This document shows positions 44,012-56,400 of a stretch of 64,000 bases of DNA, one piece after another. The notes below the pieces were generated by a model. The model saw nothing but the letters and a program-made list of their open reading frames with translations, searched no databases and had not been told where the DNA came from. Made by a program: the position numbers and the translations under genes. The stretch lies in NCBI GenBank assembly GCA_012934845.2, contig WNNJ02001247.1:45645-109644 (forward strand), read 5' to 3'. Origin of the DNA: Pomphorhynchus laevis (lineage: Eukaryota > Acanthocephala > Palaeacanthocephala > Echinorhynchida > Pomphorhynchidae). The number at the start of each line of letters is the position of its first letter. Positions within the stretch are counted from its first letter, which is position 1.

Positions 44012-44958
44012 ATGAATTCAGTCTTTTACCACTTTAGTCATTCTCTATTTCTATTCGGGGGTAAGCCAAATCAATGGATACATTACTATTGTAAAACGTG
44101 AACCAGGTATAATGCAATAGAAAAATCCGATAGTTAATCCTTTTTCATTATTTAGATAACGAAGTCATTACCAATGATTTACACGAAGTAAATTTTGATA
44201 AGAAAATACAAGATTATGCCATAGATCACAAAGAAGGTGGTAATGAAGATTATCTAGGAGTTGGTCAATGTCGTCAAGATGGTGGTAACGGAGGTGGTGG
44301 TAACGGAGGTGGTGGTAACGGAGGTGGTGGTAACGGAGGTGGTGGTAACGGAGGTGGTGGTAACGGAGGTGGTGGTAACGGAGGTGGTGGTAACGGAGGT
44401 GGTGGTAACGGAGGTGGTGGTAACGGAGGTGGTGGTAACGGAGGTGGTGGTAACGGAGGTGGTGGTAACGGAGGTGGTGGTAACGGAGGTGGTGGTAACG
44501 GAGGTGGTGGTAACGGAGGTGGTGGTAACGGAGGTGGTGGTAACGGAGGTGGTGGTAACGGAGGTGGTGGTAACGGAGGTGGTGGTAACGGAGGTGGTGG
44601 TAACGGAGGTGGTGGTAACGGAGGTGGTGGTAACGGAGGTGGTGGTAACGGAGGTGGTGGTAACGGAGGTGGTGGTAACGGAGGTGGTGGTAACGGAGGT
44701 GGTGGTAACGGAGGTGGTGGTAACGGAGGTGGTGGTAACGGAGGAGGTGGTAACGGAGGTGGTGGCGGTGGTGGTCAAGGATGTGTTGGTCAAGGAGATC
44801 ATCATTGTGGACATTACGGTGGAAATCATAGAAGGCCAACTTATAACCAATTCCCATACTATATCCGTTACCCAATGCTAAATCGCTACAAATATTACAT
44901 TCGCTACCCATATATTAACCGTTTACCGATTTGCAAACCTTTCCGGTATCGATTGTAA
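44012..44958 (+). CDS. Secreted-type Gly/Asn-rich repeat protein with Tyr-rich tail, two exons
   Basis: Exon 1 (44012-44060) encodes MNSVFYHFSHSLFLFG, a short hydrophobic start that could be a signal peptide. The intron is 44061-44155 (GTAAGCC...TTTATTTAG type ends), phase 1. Exon 2 (44156-44958) restores the frame exactly, giving 283 residues. Residues 17-58 are acidic (DNEVITNDLHEVNFDKK). Residues 59-218 are 32 copies of Gly-Gly-Asn-Gly-Gly. Residues 219-283 have Cys, His and then Tyr/Arg/Pro repeats: CVGQGDHHCGHY, YYIRYPMLNRY, YYIRYPYINRLP, ending FRYRL. Gly-rich repeats with Tyr-rich ends are common in structural or adhesive secreted proteins (eggshell, silk, cuticle, slime). I do not recognise the family, so a structural role is inference. 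TATA box, splice sites, intact frame and C-terminal domain all support a real gene. Confidence 0.8.
44061..44155 (+). other. 95-bp intron of the repeat-protein gene
   Basis: Donor GG|GTAAGCC and acceptor TTCATTATTTAG|AT. Removing it joins G and AT into one codon and keeps the frame open to the stop at 44956-44958; without it the frame closes inside the intron. Confidence 0.75.
44281..44760. repeat. 32 tandem copies of a 15-bp coding repeat
   Basis: GGTGGTAACGGAGGT is repeated 32 times with only one base change (GGT to GGA in the unit at 44731-44745, silent). The unit is a multiple of three, so the array can grow or shrink without breaking the frame. Near-perfect identity at the codon level implies recent expansion or continuing homogenisation. 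Confidence 0.98.
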
Positions 44959-44983
44959 TTCAAAAAGATTAACAATTTATGGT

Positions 44984-45064
44984 TGTAGAAATATTTTTGA
45001 ATATAAAATTTTGTTTTGGATTCAATGTAGAAATATTTTTGAATATAAAATTTTGTTTTGGATT
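44984..45064. repeat. 39-bp tandem duplication in the 3' flank
   Basis: TGTAGAAATATTTTTGAATA and the following 19 bases occur at 44984-45022 and 45026-45064. Each copy holds AATATAAA, a possible weak poly(A) signal, so the gene may have two equivalent 3' ends. Confidence 0.9.
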
Positions 45065-45229
45065 AAATACAATAATTTTAAAATAATACTTATTTTGATA
45101 TATTAATATAAAAGTTATTAATAATTAATCAGTAATTAATTGAAATTCATAATAATTAAGTAAATAATTATGTATCAATAATATAGCTCATATAAAATAT
45201 ATTTCATCGACAAATATGACATTCAATGT

Positions 45230-46034
45230 GCTTTGTTACATTTCTCTCAGTCGTTCCTATATCATTCTTATGCCTACTAAACGTACTCTCCTTTGACGAA
45301 ATCAACTCGAGTCATCTTCGAACTCTATTAGAAAATCTTAAATTCAATTATTTCACGATGATATACCTCTTGTAGCATAAATTCTGATGCAGTTTCTTCT
45401 TATCTACAATTTAAGCTATCTAATTTACTTTTTATTCTACCCATATGCCCCTTATATTTTCTCTTATCTTTAAATACTTCCCCTAGAGCTATTCCACCTT
45501 CTTCCCGTTTCGTCTGATAGTTTCTTCGGTTCTTATGTTATTAACTAATAAAACCGCTCCTTCTGACCAAATTCCCACTCACTTGCTTAAAAATATTTGC
45601 TCATCTATCTCACATTTCCTAACCACATTGTTCAATTTGTATATCCGTAGCCGCATATTTCCTTCCAACTGGAAATTTGCCACTGTTCGTACTCTCCTCA
45701 AAAATCAATATATCTACCCCTCATAACCATCGTCGTACCATCCTATCTCACTTCTCCCAACCCACTCTAAACTCCTTGAGCGTCTCGTTCTCAAGCAAGT
45801 TGATACATATCTCTTTTCCTGTAACTTATTTCTTCCCTTCCAAGCTGTTTTTGCTCTAATCTCTTTAATGAAATTGCCTGTCTCAAAGTTTATAACGACT
45901 TACTCATCTCGCGCGAACAAATATTCTGCAGTGTCGTAGTTTCTCTTGATCTATCATTTGCTTTTGACATCGTCGATCTCTCGATTCTTCTCCATCGTCA
46001 TGATTATGGCTTCTCTTTACCCACTGTAGCTTAG

Positions 46035-46102
<68 letters not shown>

Positions 46103-47115
46103 AACCGTACTTTTCGAAGTTGTTCTAACTCTTCTCATTCCCACCCTTCTTCCATTCCGTCAGGTGTTCCACAAGGCTCCGTATTAAGCATTTTTGCTTT
46201 TCTCTCTTCTTCTCGGTGATTTGTCTTCTATTTCTCATACATCTTACTTCAATGCTATGCAATAAGCTTATGACATTCTCATATGCTCATGAGAATGTCA
46301 TGAGCATATGAGAAGGAACGGAATGCTTATCGTATACATTATCTTAATGTTTCTGCTTCCAACTGTCTTGCCTAAATTTTCAATCATCTTTATTCTCTTT
46401 GTCTTTCCTTACAGCTTAATAAATCCAAAATAATGTGAATCCTTCCTCGACTCCTCGTAAACCTTTCGTTAGAGATAAAGTACGCTCATATACCTTGATT
46501 CTCCGCAACCTCCGTCAAATTCGTGGATTGATCGATTTCCCTTTTGGTATGACTCTCATATATTTTCTTTTCTCAAGACTTAATTACTGTCTTAGTCTAT
46601 TTTCCAACTCCTCTAATTCCATTCTTCTTCCACTATAACGCATTGCAAACACATCCGTTCGAATTCTCCCCGTCTTCGTCGTTTTGATCATACATCGTAC
46701 CATCTTGATTCCCTCGATTTGCCTATAATTTATTGTCGTGTTCAAATTGGTCTTCTCATTGCTTTCCGCCTTTTAACTTTTCGTACCCCTTAATTAATCA
46801 ACCTCCCTTTTCTTGATAATGCTCGTCCTGATTACTGTACTTTGCGTTCCCCTAATTCCCTTCTTTTACATGTCCCAAACTACTCTACCTCTTTTGGCTT
46901 CTGATTTTTCCTTGTGGCTGCTCATCTCTCGTAGAATCATATGCCCATTCATATAAGCCAATCTACATATCTGTTGTGCTTCAAACGCCAAATTCAATTC
47001 AATTTAAACAATTAAAACAATTTATCTGCTTGACTTTTGCTGTCTTTTGTTAGTTAGTGAACTTGCAAGCGTGCAGCTGGAACGCATTTGCCTCGTTAAT
47101 AAATATATTATTAAA
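45230..47115 (+). mobile_element. Decayed LINE, relative of the 1150-4995 element
   Basis: RT pieces: 45535-45726 (KTAPSDQIPTHLLKNICSSI, then FPSNWKFATVRTLL), near 45920-45990 SVVVSLDLSFAFDIVDLSIL, and near 46160 VPQGSVLS. The C-terminal part 46435-46638 (KPFVRDKVRSYTLILRNLRQ) parallels 4360-4440 of the other copy. The 3' end has the same ACGCATTTGCC...AATAAAT. An (AT)n tract (46041-46100) has grown inside the RT. The endonuclease and ORF1 are missing. Confidence 0.8.
46041..46100. repeat. (AT)n microsatellite
   Basis: About 60 bases of AT dinucleotide inside the decayed LINE. Confidence 0.97.
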
Positions 47116-47400
47116 GTGTAGCTTGCATAATTCCCAGAAATTGATTTTAATTAAATATATTTAATCCATTTTTGTTTGTCATAACGACAAAATTATGTTT
47201 GACGACAAAAATTCTTAATGACAAAAATTCACTACCAGCTACTTACAATTAGGTATTCACTACCAGCTAATTGGCATTTAAATATTAATCAATCGATATC
47301 CAAATTTACATCTTGTCGACATAAAAATAGTCCAATGTTTAGGCATAATAAATTATGCACACTAGAAAAGTTCTTTTTATAGTGAAAATATTTTTAACAT
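47116..47400. other. AT-rich spacer between LINE copies
   Basis: Contains a short tandem repeat of CACTACCAGCTA near 47230-47270. No gene. Confidence 0.5.
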
Positions 47401-47404
47401 GTTT

Positions 47405-48312
47405 AGGGTGCGCTCGTTTCTCTTCTTGGTGCCCCCTGGAAACTTACTGCAGTAAACCAACTGCTGATTGAGCTAAACGCGGATATCGTTTATTACTGCA
47501 GATTTTATAGTCCTTCAAGAGACGCAGTTTATCCTTCCCCATCAGTACATTACTCGATTTATTCCAAAGCACATAAATTCCCACTTTACACCGTATATAA
47601 CCCCACCTCACTCCTCTTCATCTCAAGGACTCTTGACTTTAGTTAAGTGCTCCTTAAGGTCCTCCCTCCTATAAAACTATTCATGTCCAGTTCCTTTTGT
47701 GATCTTTTCTCTTAGGTCTCTCGGGTTGCCTGCGAGAATTGTGAACAGAGTGGAGATCCTGCTGTATACCAAGCGATTTTACTATGAAGACAACCCTGAT
47801 GCGCGTTAGTTCTACCCTATTACGGTTGTACCTCAAGGATCCCCACTTTCTTCCATCTTATATCTTGCTGCCTCCATGAATCTATTCAAAATTTTTAAAC
47901 TCGAACAACGTCTTGTGGTGTACGCTGCTGTCACCACAGCCCTGTTCACTGGACATAGATGTAAAGACGTAGTCTCTGACATCAGCTATTTATTTTTAAG
48001 ATTAAAAGACCAGTTACCCATATCAAATCTTATTTAAACTCCGCCAAATCGCAGGCGGTTGTCTTTCATGGCACCCTTGCAACTAAGGAAAAATTTAAGA
48101 GATTAGCACTCTCTGCGCTCTCCTCCATATTTCCCTTTGAACCACTCCCCACCTTTACAAATCGAGTAAAATACCTGAGGTTCACAGTTACATTGAACTG
48201 GTCAGCGAAAGCTGACCTGGATAGACTTAAGCGTATCTTGAAGAAAGCCAGGTTGGCCCTGAAACGGGCTCAACATCTGTCATTGAAAGGGAAAACCTAA
48301 GTGCGCTTTTGT
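47405..48312 (+). mobile_element. Family B LINE copy 2, left part
   Basis: Matches 36770-36980 (endonuclease; ATAGTCCTTCAAGAGACGCA) and then jumps to the part matching 38490-39090 (RT, through GTGCGCTTTTGT). About 1.5 kb between endonuclease and RT is missing. The copy is cut at 48312 by the Gypsy element and resumes at 52386. Confidence 0.85.
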
Positions 48313-48321
48313 AGATGGTTC

Positions 48322-48409
48322 TGTAATTACTAATAACTTATTACTTTGCTTTAACAGCTTTACTTGTTATAGATTGTTCAATAAAGCTCCCGTATAGTTC
48401 AATTTATTG
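48322..48409 (+). repeat. 5' LTR, 88 bp
   Basis: Begins TGTAATTAC and ends AATTTATTG; unusually short for a Gypsy LTR. Contains AATAAA (in TTCAATAAAGC). Confidence 0.8.
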
Positions 48410-51400
48410 AACAATTGTGGGTCAAACGATGGACAAAGTCTTCAAGCCAGATGCGTTTTCCGCTCATCCGAACGATGTCGATGCACCCTTGGTTTGGGAT
48501 CATTGGAAGCGCCGATTTAATAAGTATATGGATTCAATTAAAGATCTGGATGATGGTGATCGTATAGAAGTGTTAATTAATATGGTCTCACCTACAGTAT
48601 ATAATTACATCAGCGAATGCGATTCCTTCGATGAAGCGATAAAAAGACTCGAGCAACTATACATTAAACCTCGCAATGAACTTTTCGCGCGTTACAAACT
48701 GAGCACACATAGACAAAGCGCTGACCAAACAATCGATCAATTTCTAGAAACGCTAGAGACCTTGAGCAAGGATTGTACTTTCAAGGCAATGTCGGCAGCA
48801 GATCACAAGAACCTCATTATGTGCGACGCGTTTGTGTCCGGAATTCGATCGTCTTTTTCAGACAGCGCCTACTAGAATGTAGCGACCTTACTATGGATGT
48901 TGCATACAGTAAAGCACGATCACTTGAAATGGCAGAGTTTCAGTCTGCAGGCTACGGAGTAACTCGATCAAAAAATGCTCAGGTCCATTCAGCGACATCA
49001 GATCACGGAAACACCAATGACGAGCATCAAGATCAATCGAGCGACGTCGACACTCACACCCTAACTGTTACTACAAGAACGTGTTTCTTTTGTGGACATA
49101 CATGGCATCCAAAAGCTCGATGCGGAGCTCGTAATAGTTCTTGCCGGCACTGTGGCAAGATTAGACATTTTGCAACTGTGTGCAAGTCGTGATTACAACA
49201 AAAAAGAGATAGAATGCGCTTGATACCGATAGTCAGGCAACTCGTTTAACTTCAATATTATCGACAACAGGTGATCAATGCTGCTTGAAAAAGGCTGAGA
49301 TACACATTCGAATTAACGATTCCTTAATTTTGGCTTTATTCGATACAGGTAGTTCGGGGAATTTCATAGATTCGGAAGTGGTTGTCCAGTTGGGACTGAG
49401 AGCATATCCGTGTAACGAAAAGGTATCGAAAGCTCAAACGTCGGTAGCACTCAACTCGTGTCAAGCAGACATATAGTACAAGGAGCAAAGCATAGAAACG
49501 TTCGCTTCTTATGCTTACCGAATCTGAGCTTCCAAATTATTTTGGGGCATCAGTTTATGCGCAGCTATGAATCCGTAACAATGCGATTCCATGGGAGAAG
49601 GGATCCATTGATCATTAATACGTTGTCAACAATGCTCGTCGACTCTCCTGGATTGTTTTCTACATTGACATCGGATTACCCTCCTATCGTCACAAAATCC
49701 CGTCGTGATAACAGTGAAGACTATCGATTCATAAAATCAGAACTGGATAGATTGTTGCACGACAAAATTATTGAACCTAGCCAGTCTCCATGGAGATCCC
49801 AACTCCTAGTAATTAACAACGGGCGAGGAAAACGTCGAATGGTTGTCGACTAGGCTCAAACAATCAATAGATGCACATGTCTCGATGCCTATCCATTGCC
49901 ACGGATCGACGAAATTGTACATAGAGTATCGCAATATCGGGTATTTAGTAGATTTGATCTACAATCAGCTTATCATCAATTATCTATTCATCCGAGCGAA
50001 AGAGCATACACAGCGTTCGAAGGCGCGGGCAAATTTATCAGTTTTGCCGAGTACCATTCGGACTCACGAACGCCCCGGCGGTTTTCCAGCGCACGATAGA
50101 TGACATTATATCCAAGCAAGATATTCACGATGTTTTTGTGTACCTCGACGATGTGGTGGTTTGTGGTCAGACAATGATGAACACGACTTTAATCTGGAAT
50201 GATTCCAACACGCAATAGAGTGTTATGGCATCACGATCAATAAGGATAAGTGTGAACTTCGTCGATCGTGTATAAAACTACTCGGATATACCATCTCAAA
50301 TGGTGAGATGACACCAGATGACGATTAAGTTCAAGCTTTGAAAAAATGAAGCTACCTTCGACCCTTAAGGAATTAAGACATGTGCGAGGTTTATTCGCAC
50401 ATTATTCGCGATGGATTCATCGATTTTCGGATAAACTACATCCGCTGGTGGTCGCAAAAACTTTGCCGATGTCGTGCTTCCAACCAACTACGAGACGACG
50501 TCATTAACGCGACTATGACGGTCATAGATGAGCGAAAGATGTTCACCGTAGAAACGGACGCTTCGGAATTTTGCATAGCAGCTGTGTTAATACAAGATAA
50601 TAAGCCTGTAGCCTTTTTTTCGCGTACGTTACATGACAGTGCTAAAAACTATGCGGCCGTTGAAAAAGAAGCGTTGGCTATAGTCGAGAGTGTAAAACAT
50701 TGGCGGCATTACCTTTTGGGACAGCAATTTGAGATAATCACGGATCAAAAAAGTGTGTCTTTCATTTATACGAAGAATAATAGCAGCATTAAGAATGATA
50801 AACTCATTTGTCGGCGCCTAGAGTTGGCTCCATTCAATTATACTATTTCGTACCGCCCAGGAGAAATGAACGCGCTTGCTGACTCAGTGTCGCGATTTCG
50901 GTGTGCATCGATTTATAAATCAACAAGTCAACTTCAACTCATTCATGAAACATTATGTCATCCAGGAGTAACTAGACTTGCTCACTTTGTCAGATCGCGC
51001 AATCTTCCATTTTCGATTGCTGACGTAAAACAGGTAATTAAAGAATGTCAAACGTGTGCAGAAGTCAGACCTTGTTACTACAATCCACAGATGCCACGTC
51101 TAAGCAAATCAACTCAACCATTCGAACGGATCGCGATTGACTTTAAGGGGCCTATCCCATCTGCAACGAGAAACCGATATATTCTCATCGTTATCGACGA
51201 GTTTTCTAGGTTACCTTTTGCTTTTCCATGTTCCGACATATCAGCTCGTACCGTAATTCGCTGTCTTGATCAGCTTTTTACTCATTTTAAAACGCCGTCT
51301 TTTGTTCATTCGGACCGAGGCACTTCTTTTCTGTCGCAAGAATTATCTACATATCTTCTGGAGCAGGGAGTGGCTTGTAGCAGAAGTACCCCGTACAATC

Positions 51401-52261
51401 CCACTGGAAATGGTCAGGTAGAACGATACAATGGAATCATATGGCGTAATATAGAGCTTGATTTAAAAACACGTCATTTAACAGTCGAACATTGGGAGAA
51501 GTTACTGCCTACTGCGCTGCACGCTATACGTTCTCTATTATGCACGGAAACGGGCGATACGCCACATGAGCGATTTCTGAAGTTCCAGCAAAGATCTTAT
51601 ACAGATATGATGATTCCAACCTAGTTGTTGTCGCCTGGTGAGGTATTGTTAAAGAAACAAAATCGAGCTAGCAAATACGATTCTGCCGTTGAAGTCGTAG
51701 ATTTTTTAAATGCTAGTCAGTACTACGTATTTGTCCGATTTAAAGATGGTCGTGAATCTACTATATCGATAAAGCAGCTTGCTCCATATCCAGATAACGT
51801 CACCAACAACCCGACATTGACCGACTTCGCGTACGAGCGCCCATTTAATCGTCTGCACTATAACAGTCAATATGAAGACCCAACGGACGACTAAGACGCG
51901 ATAAATTTACACATGCCACGTCAACAATATAATGGCCAACATGGAGAGTCAACAGACAATCACGACGCGATAAATTTACATGAGTCTATAAATCAACAAA
52001 ATTACGAAGGATCTGATAAAAAAGATGCAAGCATTCATCCACGCGATCAAGATTGCATGGAAAACAAACTGGATAGGCAACAACAATCCCAAGATGTAAC
52101 GTATAACCATATGAGAACGTCGGAAACAAACGAGCAATGCTCGTCCTCTAACGATTCCATGGTACGAGGAGAAGAGTCTGCTTGTCTAGGAATTCGAAAA
52201 AGTGGGAGGAAACGAAACCGTCCAGGATATCTCCAAGACTATCTCGTCGGGGAGAATTTTT

Positions 52262-52349
52262 TGTAATTACAAATAACTTATTACTTTCCTTTAACAGCTT
52301 TACGTGTTATAGATTGTTCAATAAAGCTCCCGTATAGTTCAATTTATTG
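52262..52349 (+). repeat. 3' LTR, 88 bp
   Basis: Three differences from the 5' LTR. Followed by a partial repetition of the LTR end (CCGTATAGTTCAATTTATT at 52365-52383) before the interrupted LINE resumes. Confidence 0.8.
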
Positions 52350-52385
52350 GGCTAACTCGGGAGCTTCCGTATAGTTCAATTTATT

Positions 52386-52640
52386 AGGCACTTGGGCTAT
52401 CTCGGGATTAGTCTTATTTTCGAGAGGACGTCCGCCAGAGCAAAGGCTAAGGTTTCTTAAACTCATCGTCTCTCCCTTACCCAGCATACTCCGCGCCGAT
52501 TGGATTCTTCGGGGGGGAGGGTGAAAGACCCTGGGTGGTTCAGTCGGAGGGCGGCGTGTTGGATCGGATGGTGGGCTCAGATCCTTCTGGACCTGAGGCC
52601 GTAGAAGAAGAAAGAAGACGGTTGGTGAAGATATCTGACT
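52386..52640 (+). mobile_element. Family B LINE copy 2, right part
   Basis: Resumes exactly where 48312 left off in the reference copy (GGCACTTGGGCTATCTCGGG against 39096-39115) and runs through the RPPEQ region (GACGTCCGCCAGAGCAAAGG) to the 3' end. DNA from 52640 to 53080 shows nothing I can name. Confidence 0.85.
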
Positions 52641-53079
52641 GACTTATAACTGTTTTCAAATTTTTTCCAGATGTTTATTTTTTAATGGTATTTAAAATAC
52701 ATTTTTGCAACTCAGCGTGTATACAGTGTATACTATACAATTGACTATATTATATCCAACATCATTAATGTATACAAGTTCGTGTTCAAGTGTAGAATTT
52801 CGTGTTCAAGTATATTATTTGCAAGCAGTATCCTCTGTCTCTAAGAAATCTATTTGTGCTAATTTCCTATCAAGAGTTGATACTTTCTTGACAAAGCCTA
52901 ATAACCTAATTGGTCAGCTTAAGACGATAGGGTAAGTTTTTTTTTCTTTTTTGCTTATAGTTTCTATTTGCATGTATATTTTTGTGTGTATATTTATCTA
53001 TTTTTTTTGAATATCTTTTTTATTTTTTAATTTTTTCTTTATTTTCACTTATATATAGCATAAAAATCGCATGTCTTGG

Positions 53080-53469
53080 GAAATACAAGACATTAAAAAA
53101 CGCAAATCACCTTATCGATTAATACACTTATAAAAGAGGTAGAGAAGGAATTTACAGCGCAAAAGATGCTCCTGACAATAAGACAGGACGCTTTTGCGCT
53201 GAAAATAACTTGGGATAATGAGGAAGGCAAAACCACCTTTTAAAAGAATATTAGGGATGTCCCGTTGTTCGCAGAGGAAGAGGATGTCAAGGATTTGACA
53301 GATAAGTACGGAATAACTGTAAAAAATGTAAATCTTACAACCAAGCTTACAGCTATTTTCTTATGGAAGGAGTTGTAAGTGATTTACAAAAGCTGCTCGA
53401 CTCTCGACCTGGAATTTTTGGTCATCTAATCAAATTGATAATTTTCGATTAGGATGACTTGAAATTCCG
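53080..53469 (+). mobile_element. Family A LINE copy 2, left part (ORF1 start)
   Basis: Degenerate ORF1 on the plus strand with VPLFAEEEDVKDLTDKYGI and, at the end, the codons for DDLKFR, where the RTE has inserted. The matching part of copy 1 reads LRDVLSFAEKEDVEKF and DDAAFRYPQCYRC. Confidence 0.8.
53453..53469. repeat. 17-bp target-site duplication, left (RTE in LINE)
   Basis: GATGACTTGAAATTCCG; partner GATGGCTTGAAATTCCG at 56726-56742. It falls inside the ORF1 codons of the host LINE. Confidence 0.88.
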
Positions 53470-56400
53470 AACTCCGCCATGGCCGGTCCCAAGACCGTGC
53501 TGAGAAAGGAGGACAGTTGGCGATAGACTTCGAGACAAACCAGCCGAAAAACAAAACCGTCGCATCAACTTTATGAATGTTGTCTCAATACTCTGAACGT
53601 CAGGACTACGGCGTCCCCGGTAAGCGACGCGCTCAGGTACTCCTGACCTGAACGATAAGTCATCAAGGGTCTCCGCAGCAAAAGCGACTACGGGGTGGGT
53701 TACCAAACTAGCCACTTTATGAAAGCTGAACAAACAAGAAAACGAGTTCGAATCGCAACACTCAATGTCGGCTCGTTGACTGGCCTTTCTTTGGAAATCG
53801 CCGAGGCCCTAAAAAGACGACGAATCGATATATATGCAGTGCAAGAAACGCGTTAATCGGGCGACAAATCCAAACAAATTGGTCTTGGTTTTAAATGTAT
53901 ATACTACGGAAAACCTAAAACGATGAGTGACGTCGGCATCATTGTCTCCAGCCTTTTCTAAAATAGTATTGAGGAAGTTCATCGATACAGTGACCGACTG
54001 ATGAAAATCACCGTCGCATATGATAACCGGATTGTTCATATCTTCAGCACATATGCGCCACAAACAGGATGCGACAAGGTAGTCAAAAAAAGGTTCTGGA
54101 CACAGATCGACGAACTGACCGCCGAAGTACCAAAGGATCACATGATAATCATCGCTGGAGATCTAAACAAACATGTCGGTGTCGCAAAGGATGGACACAA
54201 CTGTCATGGAGGAAAGGGATTTGGACGAAGAGATGACGATGGTGGGCAAATCTTTGAATTCGCAGACGCACATGACCTAGTTATATGCAATACATGATTT
54301 CAAAAACGAGCATCACACCTCATCACTTTCCACGGCGCCTTGAATAAAACCCAAATCGACTATATCCTGGTTCGACGAGGTGGTTGGACGAAGAGATGAC
54401 GATGGTGGGCAAATCCTTAAATTCGCAGACGCACATGACCTAGTTATATGCAATACATGATTTCAAAAACGAGCATCACACCTCATCACTTTCCACGGCG
54501 CCTTGAATAAAACCCAAATCGACTATATCCTGGTTCGACGAGGTGATCTCAAACTCGTATTCGATACGAAATCTATCCCCTATGAGACAGTGACAACTCA
54601 ACATAGACCTGTCGTTACAACCCTGAATATCACCTCGCCGAAGCAACTTCGCGCAGAATGTAACGTGAGACCTAGTATAAAATGGTGGAAATTTAAGGAA
54701 GCGGAGTCCGACTTGAAATCTCTAAAAAATATGGCACCCATAACGAATAAAACATGGGAAAAAGCCGAAACGTTCATTACGAAATTTGCCCAAGAGATAC
54801 TTGGTACTACAAAACCTAGAACACGACGACTCGATAAAAGTTCATGGTTATGGACCGAGGAAGTAAAAGAAAGTGTTTAACAAAAGAAACGCAGTTACCA
54901 CGTCTGGCTCACTAGCGAATCTTCCGAAGACTGGGAAAAATACAAGGGAGCTAAAAAGAAAGCAAAAAAAGTAGTAGCTAAAACTAAAGCAAATAAGTTC
55001 GATGGTTTATATGTGAGACTCGATACACGTGAAGGAGAACGCAAAATTTATAGAATCGCCCGAACAAGATACCGAAAAACGCAGGATACTGAAAAGTTTA
55101 ATGGAATTAACGATCGAAACGGTGTCTTGCTTCCCTGTAGGACGCAGGTATTAGAGCGATGGCGAACTTACTTTAATGAAAAATCAACCCAGGAATACGA
55201 ACACCCACCCATCCCACATCTTCCGCCGATCGAAGGCCCAGTTATGCCTATAGCAGCTATCGAGATTGAAAGTGCACTACATAAAATAAAAAACGCAAAA
55301 GCTACGGGGCCTGATGATGTAGCTTCAGAATTCTGAAAATCAAGTGTACAGGATTCGACAAGGTGGTTGGTGCAGTTTTTCAACTAATCCAAGAAAGGGA
55401 GATACCTTTTGATTGGAGACGACGCACAACCTTACCTATATGGAAACAGAAGGGAAATCCCACCGACTGTTCAAATTACTGCCCGATCAGTCTCATTTCA
55501 CACACCTTCAAGATTTTGGAACATGTGATAAACGATATGATCAGAAGTATAGTCAAGATATCCCCAAACCAATGACGGTTTGTAGAGAACTGTGGCACCA
55601 TCGATGCGATCCATGCCTTTCGCCTTCTTGAAAAACATCGAGAAAAACAGAAAGCTATATACTGTGCGTTCCTTGATCTTGAAAAGGCGTTGGATCAGGT
55701 CCCTCATGAAGTTATTTTGTACGCTTTGAGATTCCACTTAGTCCCTGAAGAGATTGTTGAGTGGATCAAGCTAATATACAAAGGATCAACAAGCCAGGTA
55801 GTACGACAGTGGGATATATGGATGACTTCCCTACCACCTTTGGAGTTCATCAAGGGTCTGCGCTGTCTCCGTTGCTATTCATCCTTGTTATGGATGTCGT
55901 ATCCAACAATCTAAACAAACAGTTTCCTTGGACGATTCTATATGATGATGACGTCGTGCTTGCCTCCGTAGATAAATAGGACCTCCAACAACAAATAAAC
56001 ATATGGGGAAATCGACTCAAGCAGTTCGGTTTACGCCTGAACGCGCGTAAAACGGAATACCTGACCACAAATATGAATGATGATCAGCCTCTACAGTTTG
56101 GAAGGCACACGCTGAACGGAACAACTGCTTTTAAATACCTTGGCTCTACCATAGCGGCAGATGGTAACTTAAACGCAGAGGTTTCTTCTCGAGTAAATAC
56201 AGTCTGGATGGAGTGGAGGTCAGTTACAGGTATTCTCTGCGATCCAAAGATAAAAGACCGACTGGTCGAAAATTTACAAAACTGTAATACGACCCGTGGT
56301 CCTCTACGGTGCTGAATGTTGACCGATATCAAAATATGAAGAACGCAAAGTTGCCGCAATGGAGACAAAGATGATCCGATAGACAGCAGGAAAAACCTTA

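Larger units (their letters stand above)
48322..52349 (+). mobile_element. Ty3/Gypsy LTR retrotransposon, broken
   Basis: Bounded by 88-bp direct repeats (48322-48409, 52262-52349). Parts in the usual Gypsy order: gag-like region from 48417, a zinc-knuckle segment near 49080-49190, protease near 49290-49480 (LALFDTGSSGNFID), reverse transcriptase about 49700-50330, RNase H about 50520-50900 (VETDASEFCIAAVL), integrase about 50930-51620 with zinc-binding and catalytic parts (FVHSDRGTSFLS), and a polar tail to 52266. The integrase after RNase H makes it Gypsy, not Copia. It carries roughly half a dozen breaks and cannot be taken as active. The two LTRs differ at 3 of 88 positions, so the insertion is fairly recent but not brand new. 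Inserted into a family B LINE. Confidence 0.88.

Noticed and set aside
44168-44911. Long minus-strand frames and the plus-strand MVNVVKMVVTEVVV frame across the 15-bp array
   Set aside because: A 15-bp unit without stops gives open frames in several phases automatically. Only the Gly-Asn frame has splice sites, a TATA box and a non-repetitive C-terminal domain with its own stop.
52705-52935. 76-codon open frame after the nested LINE
   Set aside because: No domain, no conserved motif, typical length for chance; left unannotated.
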